DNA of 64,000 bases from Mytilus californianus. Its lineage: Eukaryota > Mollusca > Bivalvia > Mytilida > Mytilidae. The DNA is taken from the NCBI RefSeq assembly GCF_021869535.1, contig NW_026262712.1:110915640-110979639 (forward strand), written 5' to 3'. How positions within the stretch are numbered: the first letter of the stretch is position 1; each line of letters begins with the position of its first letter. Under the pieces are notes generated by a model that was given only the letters and a program-made list of their open reading frames with translations, did not search any database and had not been told where the DNA came from. Below are positions 21,380 through 34,100 of this stretch, piece after piece. The position numbers and the translations under genes were made by a program.

Positions 21380-22110
21380 TATATAGAATACTATGTTCAG
21401 AAGTTCTTTTAAAAACAGCAAAATCATGTCCACCCTAACTATGACAAAATCATTGTACAAAACGTGCCACGATGACGTTACTACTCGTTATACAGTCTTC
21501 AACAATTTTCCGATGTCTATTCTAATATGAAAAGCTGAATTAGCAGAAAACTTTATTTTATTTAAAACTTTGCCTTAGTAAAACGCAGATTTTACTGTCA
21601 CAAATTGAGTTTACCTAGCGCCGCGTAGCAGAGCTAGCTATAGGTAAACTGGTATTAAAATCAAGTTTTACGAGGGCCAATCTTAAAATACAATACTGTT
21701 ATCTCTATAATAATGATATATATCAAAATAAATTCTATTTGATAAATATTTTGGCTTAACATGCCACAAACGAAGAAGTCTGTCAAAACTGTTGCATCGT
21801 CTTTGGTATCAAACAATGTCACGTCATATGTATACTTAAAATCTAGACGTATTTATACTTTTCGTACGCCTCTGAATGGCTCAATATTGACAAAATGAAA
21901 ATTTGAGTCACAAAATGTGATTTGTTTTGTTTAATTTTTTAGCAACTGTATATATATACAAAAAATATCGGAATTCCAAATGGTGGCTTTCTTAGTTACG
22001 GACTGGTAGAAAGTGGAATGCAACCCTTCAAAATATTCGTCAACGTCCAATGAAAAATATTGTTACAAACAAATTGCGTTATAATATAGTATTGAGTCAC
22101 AACATGAATA
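21380..22110. other. Non-coding stretch
   Basis: No gene is supported. The only local structure is a short hairpin near 21610-21652 whose arms contain AGTTTACCTA and TAGGTAAACT around a CTAGC-rich loop. Confidence 0.4.
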
Positions 22111-22114
22111 CATA

Positions 22115-22253
22115 GAGATTAATACATGGCCTTTTCTATATAAACCCGAGCATCATCCAGAGACCTGCATATCACCCGAGACGTAGTCAAGGTGCTGATA
22201 TGGGTCCAGGGATGATACCCTGGCGGATATGGAAAAGGCCATGTATTAATCTC
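22115..22253. mobile_element. 139-bp hairpin element (MITE-like)
   Basis: Perfect 22-bp inverted arms lie at 22115-22136 (reading AATACATGGCCTTTTC at its inner end) and 22232-22253. The interior continues as an imperfect palindrome, since CATCATCCAGAGACC on one side pairs with GGGTCCAGGGATGATACC on the other. The whole segment can fold back. No target duplication was found. Confidence 0.75.
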
Positions 22254-23016
22254 TTGATCATATACTTCAGACAATTGTTTAATTGCAAATAAACAAAAGA
22301 AATAACTAAAACAGTCAAAAACTTTATAATTATGAATCCAACAAATACACTATAATCGTCCAACAACAGAATCACTACCTTCATATAGATATATAATTAC
22401 ATTTACTATAGAGGTATTTTAAAAAATCTTGCAAGATTTAGGTCCAGTTTGTCATTTTTAATAGTTGAAAACGGACGTTCGTCATTGTGTGTTGTTAAAA
22501 GTCAAATTTGAAACAAGCTTATGTCACGTTTTGTTTCCTAATGGTATTAGCAATTTTCATCAGTTAATAATCTCGGTTATATCTCCTTTTACCATATTTA
22601 TTAACCGATCTTCCTCTGTCATGTTCTTGTTTGTCAAATATTTTTAGCAGTTATAAATTTATAAACAGACGATAGCGGAAATTACACATATGCAAAAGCT
22701 ACCATATTAATGCTAAGTATATGATACGCATATTTAACAGTAAATTCACCCATCCCCAAATATGTGACTTTAAAACATCAAAGGACAAAGAATTCTCTGA
22801 AACAAAACTAGTGTATAATTACATCATACCAAGATTCAATAATTGAAATGATTAAAATGATCCAAACAAGCAATAAGTCAAAAAGTAATTTAATGCTATG
22901 AACATTCTAATTGTTACATTATAATTTATAACACACAGTGAATCAGTTTTATAATACGGACAAGGTTGACGAAAACAATCTGTCACATACAATCAGATGT
23001 TGTAATAAAATATCAA

Positions 23017-23250
23017 CATAAATAAAGGCAACAGTAGTATACCGCTGTTCGAAAGTCATAAATCGATTGAGAGAAAACAAATCCGGGTTACCAACTTAGA
23101 CTGAGGTAAACAAATCAACTATAAAAGGAAAACAACGAAACAACAGAAACACTGAAGTGCAACAAAAAACCAAAACGACAATGCAACACACAGAAACGAA
23201 CTATAAGATAACAACTGCCATTTTCCTGACTTGGTACAGGACATTTTAAG
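23017..23250 (+). repeat. Family G tail copy
   Basis: Matches 48018-48245 closely (AAAGGCAACAGTAGTATACC, CATAAATCGATTGAGA, CAAATCCGGGTTAC, CCATTTTCCTGACTTGG), and in reverse complement the sequence next to the RT fragment at 30430-30720. Confidence 0.8.
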
Positions 23251-23524
23251 AAAAATAACAACTGTTAAAACACTTTTAATAAACTACAATACATGTAAGA
23301 ATTTTGTCTTCTTGAAATGGATAATGACAACATATTAAAAAGACACGACATTGGGCAATTCGTCCAGATAAATCCTCTTCATGTATCTGTATGCCTATTT
23401 CGTTAACAGAGAGAGCTTCTAAGAACGTTATTCCAATAAATCAATAATACTGTCATCAATAGAATATAGTTAGAAAACATCTTTATAAAAAGGTTACTAT
23501 CATGAAAAATATAAAATTTAAAAT

Positions 23525-23800
23525 ATGCCCGTTAAAAAAAGTAAAATAACAAAAATACCGAACTCCAAGGTAATTCCAAACGGAAGTTCCCTTATCAAAT
23601 GGAAAAATCAAAAGCTCAAACACATAAAACGAATGGAACAGAACTTTCATATTCCTGACTTGGTACATGCATTTCTTTATGTAGAAAATCGTGGATTAAC
23701 AGACATAATATGTAAAAATGTAAAAAGAAAATAGTAGTACAACAGTCAATATTGTGTTATAATCTTAATCACTATAAAAACAAACAAACATGTCAACGAA
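23525..23800 (+). repeat. Family H tail copy
   Basis: Contains ACCGAACTCCAAGG, AAACGAATGGAACAGAAC and TGACTTGGTACATGCATTTC in the order of the family, followed by AACAGACATAATATG and an A-rich run near 23800. Confidence 0.75.
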
Positions 23801-23934
23801 AAAAAAAAAAAAAATTAGCATACATACAAAGCATATAAGCAAAAATGAAAGACAAGAATACAAAAAATTAACCATAGCACAATAACGGGATGTATAAGTA
23901 CTGAGCCATACTAAAAACATATTACGAAAAATTA

Positions 23935-24494
23935 AAAATTGAGAAACCTATTACTTTTCTAAATTCTACATATAAATTGGCATCAAGCTGTATAGCAGAG
24001 AGAATAAAATCTGTTTTGTCAAAAGTAATAAGTTCTGATCAAACTGGTTTTATCCAGGTAGATATACAGGCGAAAATTTTCGATTGATGTATGATATTTT
24101 ACATTTTACTGAAGAAATTAATATTCCAGGAATTCTCTTGCTGATTGATATTGAGAAGGCATTTGATTCCATATCTTGGTCCTTTCTTTATGATACATTA
24201 AGATTTTTGAATTTTGGTGATTCTGTTATATCTTGGATTAAAACCTTTTATGGTAATTTAACAGCTGCAATGACACAAAACTGGTTTCTGTCAGAATTCC
24301 TCACTGTAGAGAGAGGATGTAGACAGGGAGATCCTTTATCCCCTTATATTTTCATGCTATGTGCAGAAATATTAGGCATTTTAGTCAGAAACCGCAAGGA
24401 GATAAAGGATACTATAAACGATACAGAATTTGTACTTTCTCAATATGCAGATGATACATAATTGATATTAGATGGCTCGGCAGAATCGCCCAAT
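23935..24494 (+). pseudogene. Older LINE (L1/Tx1-type), RT part, interrupted by a nested LINE
   Basis: A 5'-truncated reverse transcriptase beginning near NSTYKLASSCIAERIK, then SDQTGFI, LLLIDIEKAFDSISW (RT motif A), GCRQGDPLSPYIF (motif B) and QYADDT (motif C), then a stop at 24460-24462. The sequence is cut at 24494 by a younger LINE insertion and resumes at 28770 in the same reading frame. A frame slip lies near 24055 (the expected PGR is lost). It is a dead copy. Confidence 0.85.
24482..24494 (+). repeat. Left target-site duplication of the nested LINE
   Basis: AGAATCGCCCAAT, identical to 28757-28769 on the other side of the inserted LINE. Confidence 0.9.
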
Positions 24495-24903
24495 AATTTT
24501 TATTAAAATGTCAGTTAGATAGAATAACCTCCCTTTGTATACAATATTTCTGTATTAAAAAATATTTGAACACAAGTGGATATGTTACTCTTCACTACAA
24601 TAATAATTTGTTTTTAATTATTGTTAGATGTTTGTTGTTTACACTATGATCTCAAATTTTCTTTCTTTTTGTTTCTTTTATTTTTTATGTTTCTTTTTCA
24701 TTTTGGCCCAGTATTACTTATTGTACAGCAATTATGATGCATTTAGGATACAGCAGGAAAGTAATGCAGACAAGTTAGAGGAGGTCAGACATTTCAGAGT
24801 TACATTATCACTAACTTATATAATACATTATGGAAGAATAAGGTCGAAATACACTTATCAAATCTCAAGTTTTTGTTCAGCTATAAAAATAAATATTTAA
24901 TAA

Positions 24904-25962
24904 ATGAGTGATAATGGTATAAAAATTGTTTCGTACAATTGTCAAGGTTTAAATTCAAAGGAGAAGAGGAGAGATGTTTTTGATTATCTTAAAGCAAAAC
25001 ATTGCCACATATATTGTTTGCAAGATACACATTTTGCAGAAAAAAAAGAAATATCAATAAACAATCTATGGGGAGGAGACTGTATTTTCAATTCCTTTGC
25101 AACAAACAAAAGAGGGGTAGCAATATTTTTTATCAAAAACTTTGAATACAAGATACATAGAATAAAAAAAGATGATCAAGGGAATCTGCTAGGAATTGAT
25201 ATTGAAACTGAAGTAAAAAGAATAACTTTAATAAGCTTATATGGTCCAAATAAAGATTCACCTGAATTTTATTCTAGAGTTAGTGACACAATAGAAAACT
25301 TGAACAACCAATCAGTTATAATAACTGGAGATTATAATTTAGTCCAAAACCAAAATCTTGATACTTATAATTATCAAAATGTAAATAACCCGAAAGCCAA
25401 AGTGAAAGTTTTAGATATAATAGAAAATTATGATTTAACAGATCCCTATAGGGAACTGTACCCTGAACTAAAACAATTTACATGGAGAAAAAATAATCCC
25501 ATTAAACAAGCAAGATTGGATTCACAAGGCCTTAATCAACATGTACATGATGTACACTTTTTTAACAGTTATAGATCTGATCACTCCCCAATAATGTTAC
25601 ATTTAAAGATGAATAACTTTATAATTGGTAAAGGTCTATGGAAATCTAACAATTCACTTTTACATGACATTGAATATTCAGCTGCTATTAAAGAGACTAT
25701 AAATAAGGTAAAAGAACAATATGCATCACTAGTATACACCAGAGAAACATTAGAAAAGATAAATGACTTAGAAATTCAATTTACTATAAACGATCAACTC
25801 TTTTTAGAAACTTTTTTAACAGAAATTAGAGGAAAATCAATTTCATATGCTTCTTTTAGGAAGAAACAAAAAGATAAAAAAGAAAGAATATTATCAGAAG
25901 ATATTAAAAAACTAGAAGAACAAATCTTGTCAGAAGAAATCCTAACTGAAATTGAAAAATAG
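24904..25962 (+). pseudogene. LINE apurinic-type endonuclease domain
   Basis: A 352-residue open frame opens with KIVSYNCQGLNSKEKR (Asn motif), LQDTHF, SLYGPN, ITGDYNLVQ and finally YRSDHSPIML (the SDH motif). It matches the exonuclease-endonuclease-phosphatase fold of L1/Tx1 LINEs. Two key sites look damaged. The metal-binding Glu of the usual LQETH is Asp here. The RLD motif runs directly into SQGLNQHV, so the usual hydrophobic residues after RLD appear deleted. The C-terminal part is lysine/glutamate-rich and probably a linker. The frame ends at a TAG that should not be the natural end, because RT follows. Confidence 0.85.
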
Positions 25963-26318
25963 GAAACTGATCTAAAAGTATTAAGGCAAGAAAAAATGAG
26001 GGGTCCTACATCAGATCCAAAATGTAATGGATAGAAGAAGGAGAAAAACCTTCAAACTTTTTTCTAAATTTAGAAACCAAACATTTTATAAATAAAATTA
26101 TTCCAAAATTAGTCAATGAAAAAGGGGACACTATCAGTGAGCAAGATAAGATATTAAAGGAGGCAAACAATTATTACAAAAGGCTATATGCCAAAACAGA
26201 AAGCTTGAATAATGTTAACCTTAATTGTGAAATCCCTTACACTGATATTTAAAAACTAAATAATACCTTAAAAAAATCTTTAGAGGGTGAAATTACTTAT
26301 AATGAATTAACATCAGCT

Positions 26319-26879
26319 TTGCGAAAAATGAAAAATGAAAAAAGCCCTGGGTCAGATGGTTTCACAAATGAATTTTTCAAGTTTTTTTGGATAGATATAG
26401 GAAAATTTGTATTTCGCTCTATAATTAATGGTTACAAAAAGGGGGAATTATCTATTACTCAAAGACAAGGTATTATAACCTGTATACCAAAGGGAGATAA
26501 ACCAAGACAGTTCATGAAAAACTGGCGACCAATAAGTTTACTAAATACCACATATAAATTAGCATCAAGCTGCATAGCTGAGCGTATAAAATTAGTTCTA
26601 CCTCAAATTATAAACAGTGATCAGACAGGTTTCATTCCTGGTAGATTTATAGGGGAAAATACTCGTCTTATTTATGATATTTTATTTCATACAGAACTTA
26701 ATGATTTACCAGGACTGCTCCTTCTCATAGATTTTGAAAAAGCTTTTGATTCTGTATCATGGAATTTCATTGAAAATGTTTTAGACTTTTTTCAATTTTG
26801 GCCCCTCTATAAAACACTGGGTAAGAACCTTTTACAAAAATATAAGTTTTGCAGTTTCTCAAAATTGTTTTTTATCTGA
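26319..26879 (+). pseudogene. LINE reverse transcriptase, N-terminal part
   Basis: Recognisable RT segments are EKSPGSDGFTNEFFK, NWRPISLLNTTYKLAS, SDQTGFIPGR and the motif A segment LLLIDFEKAFDSVSW. Near 26800 the frame slips and the last 25 or so residues are out of frame, ending at a stop at 26877-26879; the correct frame continues in the next entry. The domain acts in target-primed reverse transcription of the element's own RNA. Confidence 0.85.
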
Positions 26880-28676
26880 ATTCTTTGAAATTCAAAGAGG
26901 TTGTCGACAAGGGAATCCTTTATCACCTTATATATTTCTTTTATGTGCAGAAATACTTGGAATATTAATTAGAAAAAATAAAGAAATAAAGGGAATTAAA
27001 ATAGATGATACCGAATATTTGATCTCTCAATATGCTGATGACACTTCAATTATTCTTGACGGTAAACCAGCATCTCTTGAAGCATATCTCCCCCTATTAC
27101 ATAAATATGCTGAAGTGTCTGGTCTCCATATGAACTTAGACAAGACAAAGGTAGTGTGGATAGGGAAGCAAAAATATAGTCAAGACACCATGTGTGTAAA
27201 GTGGGGATTGGAATGGGGTTCCAGTAGGTTTAAACTACTTGGAATAAACTTTTCGGTCAATTTGCAAGAAATGGAATCTTTGAACTATTATCCTAAAATA
27301 AAAGAAATTGAAAATATAATTAATATTTGGTCTAAACAAACACTTACTCCAGTGGGAATGATAACAATTATCAAGACACTAATTATTTCAAAATTAAATC
27401 ATCTGTTTTTAACATTACAAGCACCATGCTATACTACTCTTAAACAACTTATTCATACAATATATTCATTCAAGCCTGACAAGATTAAAAGAGAAATATT
27501 ATGTCTGGAATATAAATTTGGGGGGCTGAAAATGCTAGATATTGAAGAATATATTAAAGGGTTAAAACTAACGTTGGTCCGACGGTTGCTAAAAAACAAT
27601 ACAAAACTCAAAAAGCTAATAGAAAGCACAGAAAATATTAATATTGAAAAACTAGTATTTGTAGGTCCACCAAACAGATGTAAAAACCCCTTTTGGAAAG
27701 AGGTTTTTCAAGCATGGACAGAAATTCAAAATAAACTTATACCAAAAAATGAAGAAGAATTTTTAACAGACTCACTTTGGAATAATGGAAGTATTAAAAT
27801 AGGTAACGCATCTGTTTTCTATAAAGACTGGGCTGATAATGGTATTTTGTTGATTAATGATCTGGTAGATAATGAGGGTAAATTAATGTCTTTACAGCAA
27901 TGCAAAAATATTTATGAAATTAAATCTAACTTTCTAGTTTATAATGGGGTTATATCAGCAATAAAATCATATCGAAATTCTATTAAACATAATATCTCTA
28001 TAGACAATCTTTATAAAATTCATGGACCAATTCTTCCAAATAACATAGGAACATTTTTTTTATCAAATAAAGGGTCAAAAGATATGTATAATGTTTTATT
28101 AGAAAAAAATAGTACAAGGCCTAGCTGTGACGATAAATGGTCTCTAAGATTAAACAAAAACATTTAATTGGAAAAAAGTACATAATATGTCTTTCTACAC
28201 CACAAAAAGCTCTAAACTTCATTGGTTCCAATACAGAATAGTACACAGAATCATAGGCACAAATGAATTTTTATTCAAAATTAAGATAAAACAAACAGAT
28301 AAATGTACTTTCTGTAATGAAGCTATTGAAGATATTGAGCACATATTTTGGACATGCTATAAAATTTCAGATTTATGGATTGAACTTGGTGATTGGATTT
28401 ATATAAATATTAATTCCATTTAATATAGATATTATTTTATTTGGAAATTTAAGTACCGGTAACAAAGGAAATAATATGATAAAAAACTTAATAATACTCC
28501 TTACAAAATTCTATATTTATAGAACAAAACTCTGTGAAAATAAGGTAAATTTTACAGGACTTAAAAATTACCTCAAAGAATCTCTGGCACAAGAAAAGAA
28601 TATATTTTTTAAAAGAAACCCTTTTCATATGGCCAATATCTGCTGGGACCCGTGGCTTCCAATATTAGAAGAATAA
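26880..28676 (+). pseudogene. LINE reverse transcriptase, C-terminal part and tail
   Basis: After the slip, motif B reads QRGCRQGNPLSPYIF, with Asn in place of the usual Asp of QGD. Motif C is QYADDTSIIL and the thumb-side motif is FKLLGINFS. The open pieces are 27019-28167, 28187-28423 and 28476-28676. The last two hold CTFCNEAIEDIEHIFWTC, a cysteine/histidine cluster (C-x2-C ... H ... C) typical of LINE C-termini, and CWDPWLPILEE at the end. Confidence 0.83.
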
Positions 28677-28756
28677 TGTTTAATAAGATATGAATAAGTA
28701 AGATATATTTTTTTGTTTTTTGTATTTTTTTTGTTTTTGCTTTTTCCAAAATTCCA

Positions 28757-28769
28757 AGAATCGCCCAAT
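28757..28769 (+). repeat. Right target-site duplication of the nested LINE
   Basis: AGAATCGCCCAAT, identical to 24482-24494. Immediately downstream the older LINE resumes with GCATCTTTTCG. Confidence 0.9.
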
Positions 28770-30110
28770 GCATCTTTTCGTGTTCTCCAATTTTATGCTG
28801 AATTCTCGGGACTTAAGATTAACATAGAAAAAAACTAGTATTATTTGGAAAGGTAGCAAAAAACACAGACAATATAAAATTTGTGTAAAGTGGGGATTAA
28901 AATGGGGCTCCAGTACATTTAAGCTCCTTGGAATTACTTTTTGAGTTGACCTAGATAGAATGATTAATTTTAAATATAGGCCAGTGTTAGATAATATAGA
29001 CAACGCTTGGAACAAATGGTGAAAACAGTATCTCACCCTCTTTGGAAAGATTACCATTTTAAAAACTTTGGTCATATCCAAATTAAATCATCTGTTTCTA
29101 TCTATCACTAGTCCAGAGTTGAATATGTTACGTAATTTAACAAATAAAATGTATGCTTTTATCTGGGATAATAAACCAGATAAGGTCAAGCGAAATATTT
29201 TATGTCGATTGTTACATGGGTGGTTTAAAAATGGTAAATTTAAAAGCATTTATACAGGGACTGAAACTTACATGGGTAAGACTACTGTATAACTTGAATT
29301 CAAAGTGGTTGAGCTAAGTCTCTATTGTGGAGCAAATAAATTTTATTGAACTAAGTTATATTGGGCCTATTAAAGGGTCATCAACAAAAATTTCGCCAGA
29401 TGTTTTTGATGATTAGAAAACCCTTAATAAAATTAGAAAACTAGAATGTATTGATAAATTTCAATCTTATCTTTTATGGGAGAAAGAAAACATGTAAATT
29501 GGTGGTTCACGTGTCTACAATAAAAACTGGGCTAAAGCTGGAATTTGGACAGTGCATGACCTGTGTGATTATCAGGGCAAAATTATGTCAATTTAGGCCA
29601 AATATTTTACATTATTGTAGAATAGTACACTCGCTTAATGAGTGGTTAAACACGATCAATATTGAAGTAAAGGAGAAAAAAATCAAGCAACACTACCTTT
29701 TAATATAAGTATTTTCTTTGAATCAAAAAAATGTTCAAAGGACATTTACAAAGTATTGAACGAGAAATATTTTACTGTTGTTGCAAAGGAAAAATGGGAG
29801 AACCATCTTAATATGACTGGTATTTACTTGAAAAAAATATAAAAAAATACTGGAGTCCCATTATCGTATTATAGAATGATTAATAAATGTATAATTTTGA
29901 TTTAAACACCACAAATAGATATTGCAAGAATGAATTAGATTCCATTGTTATTAGATAATTAATTATGTTCAGCCAATTGTTTCACCATTATATATTCAAC
30001 TGTTGTTTATTATTTAATACTTCCTTTGTGTGAATATGCAATTCTGTATACCTTTGTTCATACATGTTGTGCTAGTCTATTTGTTACAATAAAGAAAATT
30101 CATTATGAAA
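28770..30110 (+). pseudogene. Older LINE, post-insertion 3' part
   Basis: Continues the interrupted element: SGLKINIEK, then KWGLKWGSSTFKLLGI, then SKLNHLFLSITSPELN and IWDNKPDKVKRNILC. These correspond to segments of the younger copy (KWGLEWGSSRFKLLGI, SKLNHLFLTL, KPDKIKREILC). It has stops (for example near 28835 and 28942), frameshifts and internal loss. It appears to end near 30105 with AATAAAGAAAATTC and an A-rich run. Confidence 0.8.
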
Positions 30111-30424
30111 AAAATATTACCAAAAATGGACTTAACCGTTATTATTAAGGTAAAAGTAAGGTTAATGCTATACAAAGACAAATAGAAAACACTAAAACAC
30201 ATAATTAAGATGCTACAAATCGTCAGTACATAAAATCGTTACTTCAAGACCATCATGTATTATTTGTGAAGTGGATACGGAATATTTACTTCGGTTTGAT
30301 AATCTGTTTTGTCTTATCGTTTGTATTTCCATACCATCATTGTCATGAAAATTGTTTGGACGAATATTGTAAAATAATTGTATGTTATTCGAGATTGCAT
30401 GTTAGTTATTATATTTGATATCCT

Positions 30425-30960
30425 GTAATCTTTGTTGTTGATGGAATATGTTCGTTGTTGTTCTGCGGTTTGCATGTTGTGTCGACTATTATATTATTTG
30501 TTTGTGCGTTTCTCTGTTATGAATGTTCTTGCTTGTGTTTGTGCTGTATGTTCGTTTCTATGTGTATTGTCGTTTTTTTTTGTTACACTTCGGTGTTCCT
30601 GTTGTTCATTTGTTGTCCTCTTATATTTGATTTGTTTCCCTTGGTATGGATTTGTTTTTTTCTCAATCGACTTATGACTTTTGAACACCGGTAAACTACT
30701 GTTGCCTTTATTAAAAACCTCTTGGTATCTTCCGATGAACATTTTTAAGAAAAACGACGAGACGTTTTTGATAATACCTGGCTAAATTCTTTCTGCTCAG
30801 ACACTGGTGACGTTTCATAAAGTCTGAGTAGAAGCTGAAAGTTCTTGAATACCGAATGAGTTGGGAACTGTATATCCCATATGCAGTTGAAGTTGGTACT
30901 AAGGAAATAAGAATCAAAATTCGTCTCGTTTGTCATAAATGCTGGTACTTAGTGTTTTGT
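30425..30960 (-). pseudogene. Penelope-like RT fragment with family G tail
   Basis: On the minus strand, 30917-30711 encodes SLVPTSTAYGIYSSQLIRYS with following RTFSFYSDFMKRHQCLS, the same region as the copies at 8 kb and 60.4 kb. Immediately downstream in sense (30720 to about 30425) lies the family G tail (CAACAGTAGTTTACCGGTG, CATAAGTCGATTGAG). Short open frames at 30432-30742 on both strands are by-products of this tail. Confidence 0.7.
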
Positions 30961-31149
30961 GGTAATTTATTGAGTTTATCAAAATATTATAATAAGGTGG
31001 TCATAACGATGATTAATCTTCAAATTGATCTACATGTATAATGCAGAAAAAATATTAACAGTAACCGCTAAAAAATATAACATAGCATTATTAACAACAT
31101 CAACCATCTACATCTAACTCATCCGAACTAAAACAAAGAGAGACAAATG

Positions 31150-34100
31150 AAATTAAAAACTAATTGTTCAGAAAATAATTGAAGGTTTTTCCACATCAAT
31201 TATCAAAGTTAGGTCCGGTTTACTCAAAGTTAAAATTGGCATCCAATCATAAGTTTCTTCATACTGATGAGATAAATAAATGGTTTTTATATACTTTTGA
31301 GTGAAATAAGGGAGATAATGTGCTACTTCCGGCGAACTAAATGTCACTTCCGGTCTCATATGATAGCTTCTTTCACACTGATTCCAAAAAATATAGTTTC
31401 TATATACTTTTGCCAGTACAAAAAGAGATAATTGGCCACTTCCGGTTTATCGAAAGTCTATTGTGGTCTTTAGTGATAAGTTTATGTAGTTATATTACAA
31501 AATATATAGATTCCGGGTATTTTTCCATGAAAAAAGTGCAAAAATGGCTACTTCCGGTTTTCTTAAGGTCACTTCCGGTTGATATTTTTCAAGGTCATAT
31601 GTCACCAAACCTTGTAAAAGGTCATATGGTTTTATAATGAACCAAGTTGAAGTAATAATCAATTAACCTAATATTAAGACATTTCAGGGGCACTTGCTCC
31701 TATAAGATGCCATTAGATTGTTTCAAACCAAAAGTAACATATCTTCATTACAATAAAGCAAACATTTTGCACTTGTTCTTTTATATATATCTTTAAAATG
31801 TCAGAGAAAATGCAAAAACAAGGAAATATCCAAATTGAGAACTTGACCTTGACCTTTGACCTTGACCTCATTTTCTAAGTCAGGACCTAGTGGCCTCAAA
31901 TGAAAAGATTCCAGGGTTATACGGTCAACATTTAATGAGTTAAAAAAGCATACCGACAAATTTATTTCGTAAAGGTAGATAACTCCTATAAAATTTTATC
32001 GAATCGCTTCGATCCAAATTAGCCAAAAATTTCTGAGGAACAATTTGTAAAAAGAATTTTGTCGTTTTTTTTTTTTTGTTACGAAGAAGATTCAAACACA
32101 TGATAAACAGTGAATAGGGAGATAACTCTTACAGAGAACCTGTTTGGTTCAGCAGTGTTAAAATTTAAAAGCGCATAAACTGTATAATACTATATAAGAA
32201 ATATCTAAGCGACATATTGCGAAACAAAAATGTTACGCGAAAAGAAAAATTTGGCGGAAAAAAAAAAAATAATAATTGAAAACCAATTGTTCAGAGAAGG
32301 TCTTTCCACAAAAAACAAGTATTTTGATATGGAAATAGTGAAAATTGTGTTCAAAATGTCATTAACAGTGTCAAATGATAGCTTATAGTACGCTGATTTC
32401 CAAAATATATGGTTTCTATACAATATTTTTTAAATAAGGGATATAATTTGTTACTTCCGGTTTGAAAAATGTTATTTCCGGTATTATTTAACTGTTTAAT
32501 TGACACTGATTACAAAAATATATGGTTCTATATACTTTTACATTCAAAAAGTACAAAAAAGGCTACTTCCTGTTCCCTTTTCAAGGTCACATGGCTTGCA
32601 ACTTAATGCAAGAAGTCCCATGGCTTTATCATGCATACATATGAGGTAAAAGCAAAGGTCAAAATCTATAACGTCAAATTAACCTATGACCTTGAGCTCA
32701 AGTTCAAGGTCATCAACCAAGGACCTCAAATCAAAAGACCCCAGGTCTTAATTGAATTTGGTTAATGAGTTATATCATCATATGCATATTTTTAAATACA
32801 AGAGGGGAGAAAACTCTAAATTAATGTAAGCGTAGCCTTCACACCAATATGCATGTGTTACGACATGTCGCAACTAACAATTAAGTAAAAATATGTTGTC
32901 CATATCTTATATGGAGTTTGAAAAGAAGTGAAAATAAGCCAAAATCCCAAATATAGAAATGACCTTGACCTTTGACCTTGACCCTATTTTCTTTTTTTTT
33001 GGACAAAGGACCTCAAATCAAAACACCCTAGGTCTCTATCAGTTATGGTTTACCAATCACAATTACATTTAACTTATTTTAAATACAGAAGGGGGAATAA
33101 CTCTCATATGGAGTTTCCGGACAGTTTTGGTCAAAATTATTTTTAATATTCTAAGGATATAACGAGCAAATTGGTGAAATAATTTTGTCGTAATCTTTAA
33201 CAGTTGCGAAGGAGATGTGTACACAAGAAAAACAGTGTTTATGGAGATAACTCCTACAATAAAAAGTGTTCGGGTAAACAGGGTCAGTTTTAAAAGCGCA
33301 ATAACTGTTCGATATCATAAACAAAAAATGTAAGCGACATCTTGCGAAACAAAAAAGCACCACCGTGGCGGAAGAAGAAAAAAATAATAATTAAAAACCA
33401 ATTGTTCAGAGAAAAATTGAAGGTCTTTCCACCTATAAAGATCTATTTTAATATCAAACTAATAAAATTCGTTTTAAAATGTCATTTCCAGCGTCAAATG
33501 ATAGCTTATTGTACGCTGATTTCAAAAATTTTTGATTTCTATACATTTTTTTCTAAATAAGGGAGATAATTTGTTACTTCCAGTTTTGAAAATGTCACTA
33601 CCGGTATTATTTGATAGTTTACTTCACACTGCTTCCAAAAATATATGGTTCTATATACTTTTATATGTAATAAGTACAAAATAATAGAGACTTCCGGTTT
33701 ACACATTACTTTTGGTTGGCTTCTCAAAGGTCAAGTTGCTTCCAACTTAATGGAAAAAATCCCAAGGCTTTATCATGTTTACATATGAGGTAAAAGCAAA
33801 GGTCAAAATCTAGAACGTTAAATTAATCTATGACCTTAAGCTCAATTTCAAGGTCATAAACCCAGGACCTCAAATCAAAAGACCCTAGGTCTTAATAATA
33901 TATGCTTAATGAGTTATATCACCATACGCCTATTTTTAAATACAAGAGGGGAGAAAATTCTAATTTAATGTTTGCGTACCCTTTAAACCAAAATGTATGT
34001 GTTACGACATGTCACAATGAACAATTTAGTAAAAATATGTTGTGGTTATCTTATACTGTTTCTGAAAAGAAGTGAAAATAACCCCAAATTAGAATTTAGA

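Larger units (their letters stand above)
24495..28756 (+). mobile_element. Nested L1/Tx1-type LINE, about 4.26 kb, near full length
   Basis: The element lies between two copies of AGAATCGCCCAAT. It has a 5' region of about 400 bp, an endonuclease-RT reading frame from 24904 to 28676 in several broken pieces, and a short T-rich 3' end. Lesions are a stop at 25960-25962, disturbed frame near 26020-26030, a stop at 26249-26251, a frameshift near 26800, and stops near 28167 and 28423. One perfect 13-bp duplication and one element end on each side support a single target-primed insertion. Confidence 0.9.

Noticed and set aside
30432..30742. Hydrophobic cysteine-rich small proteins on either strand
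   Set aside because: They lie in the family G tail of a Penelope-like remnant; the same sequence elsewhere (23017, 48018) does not keep the frames.
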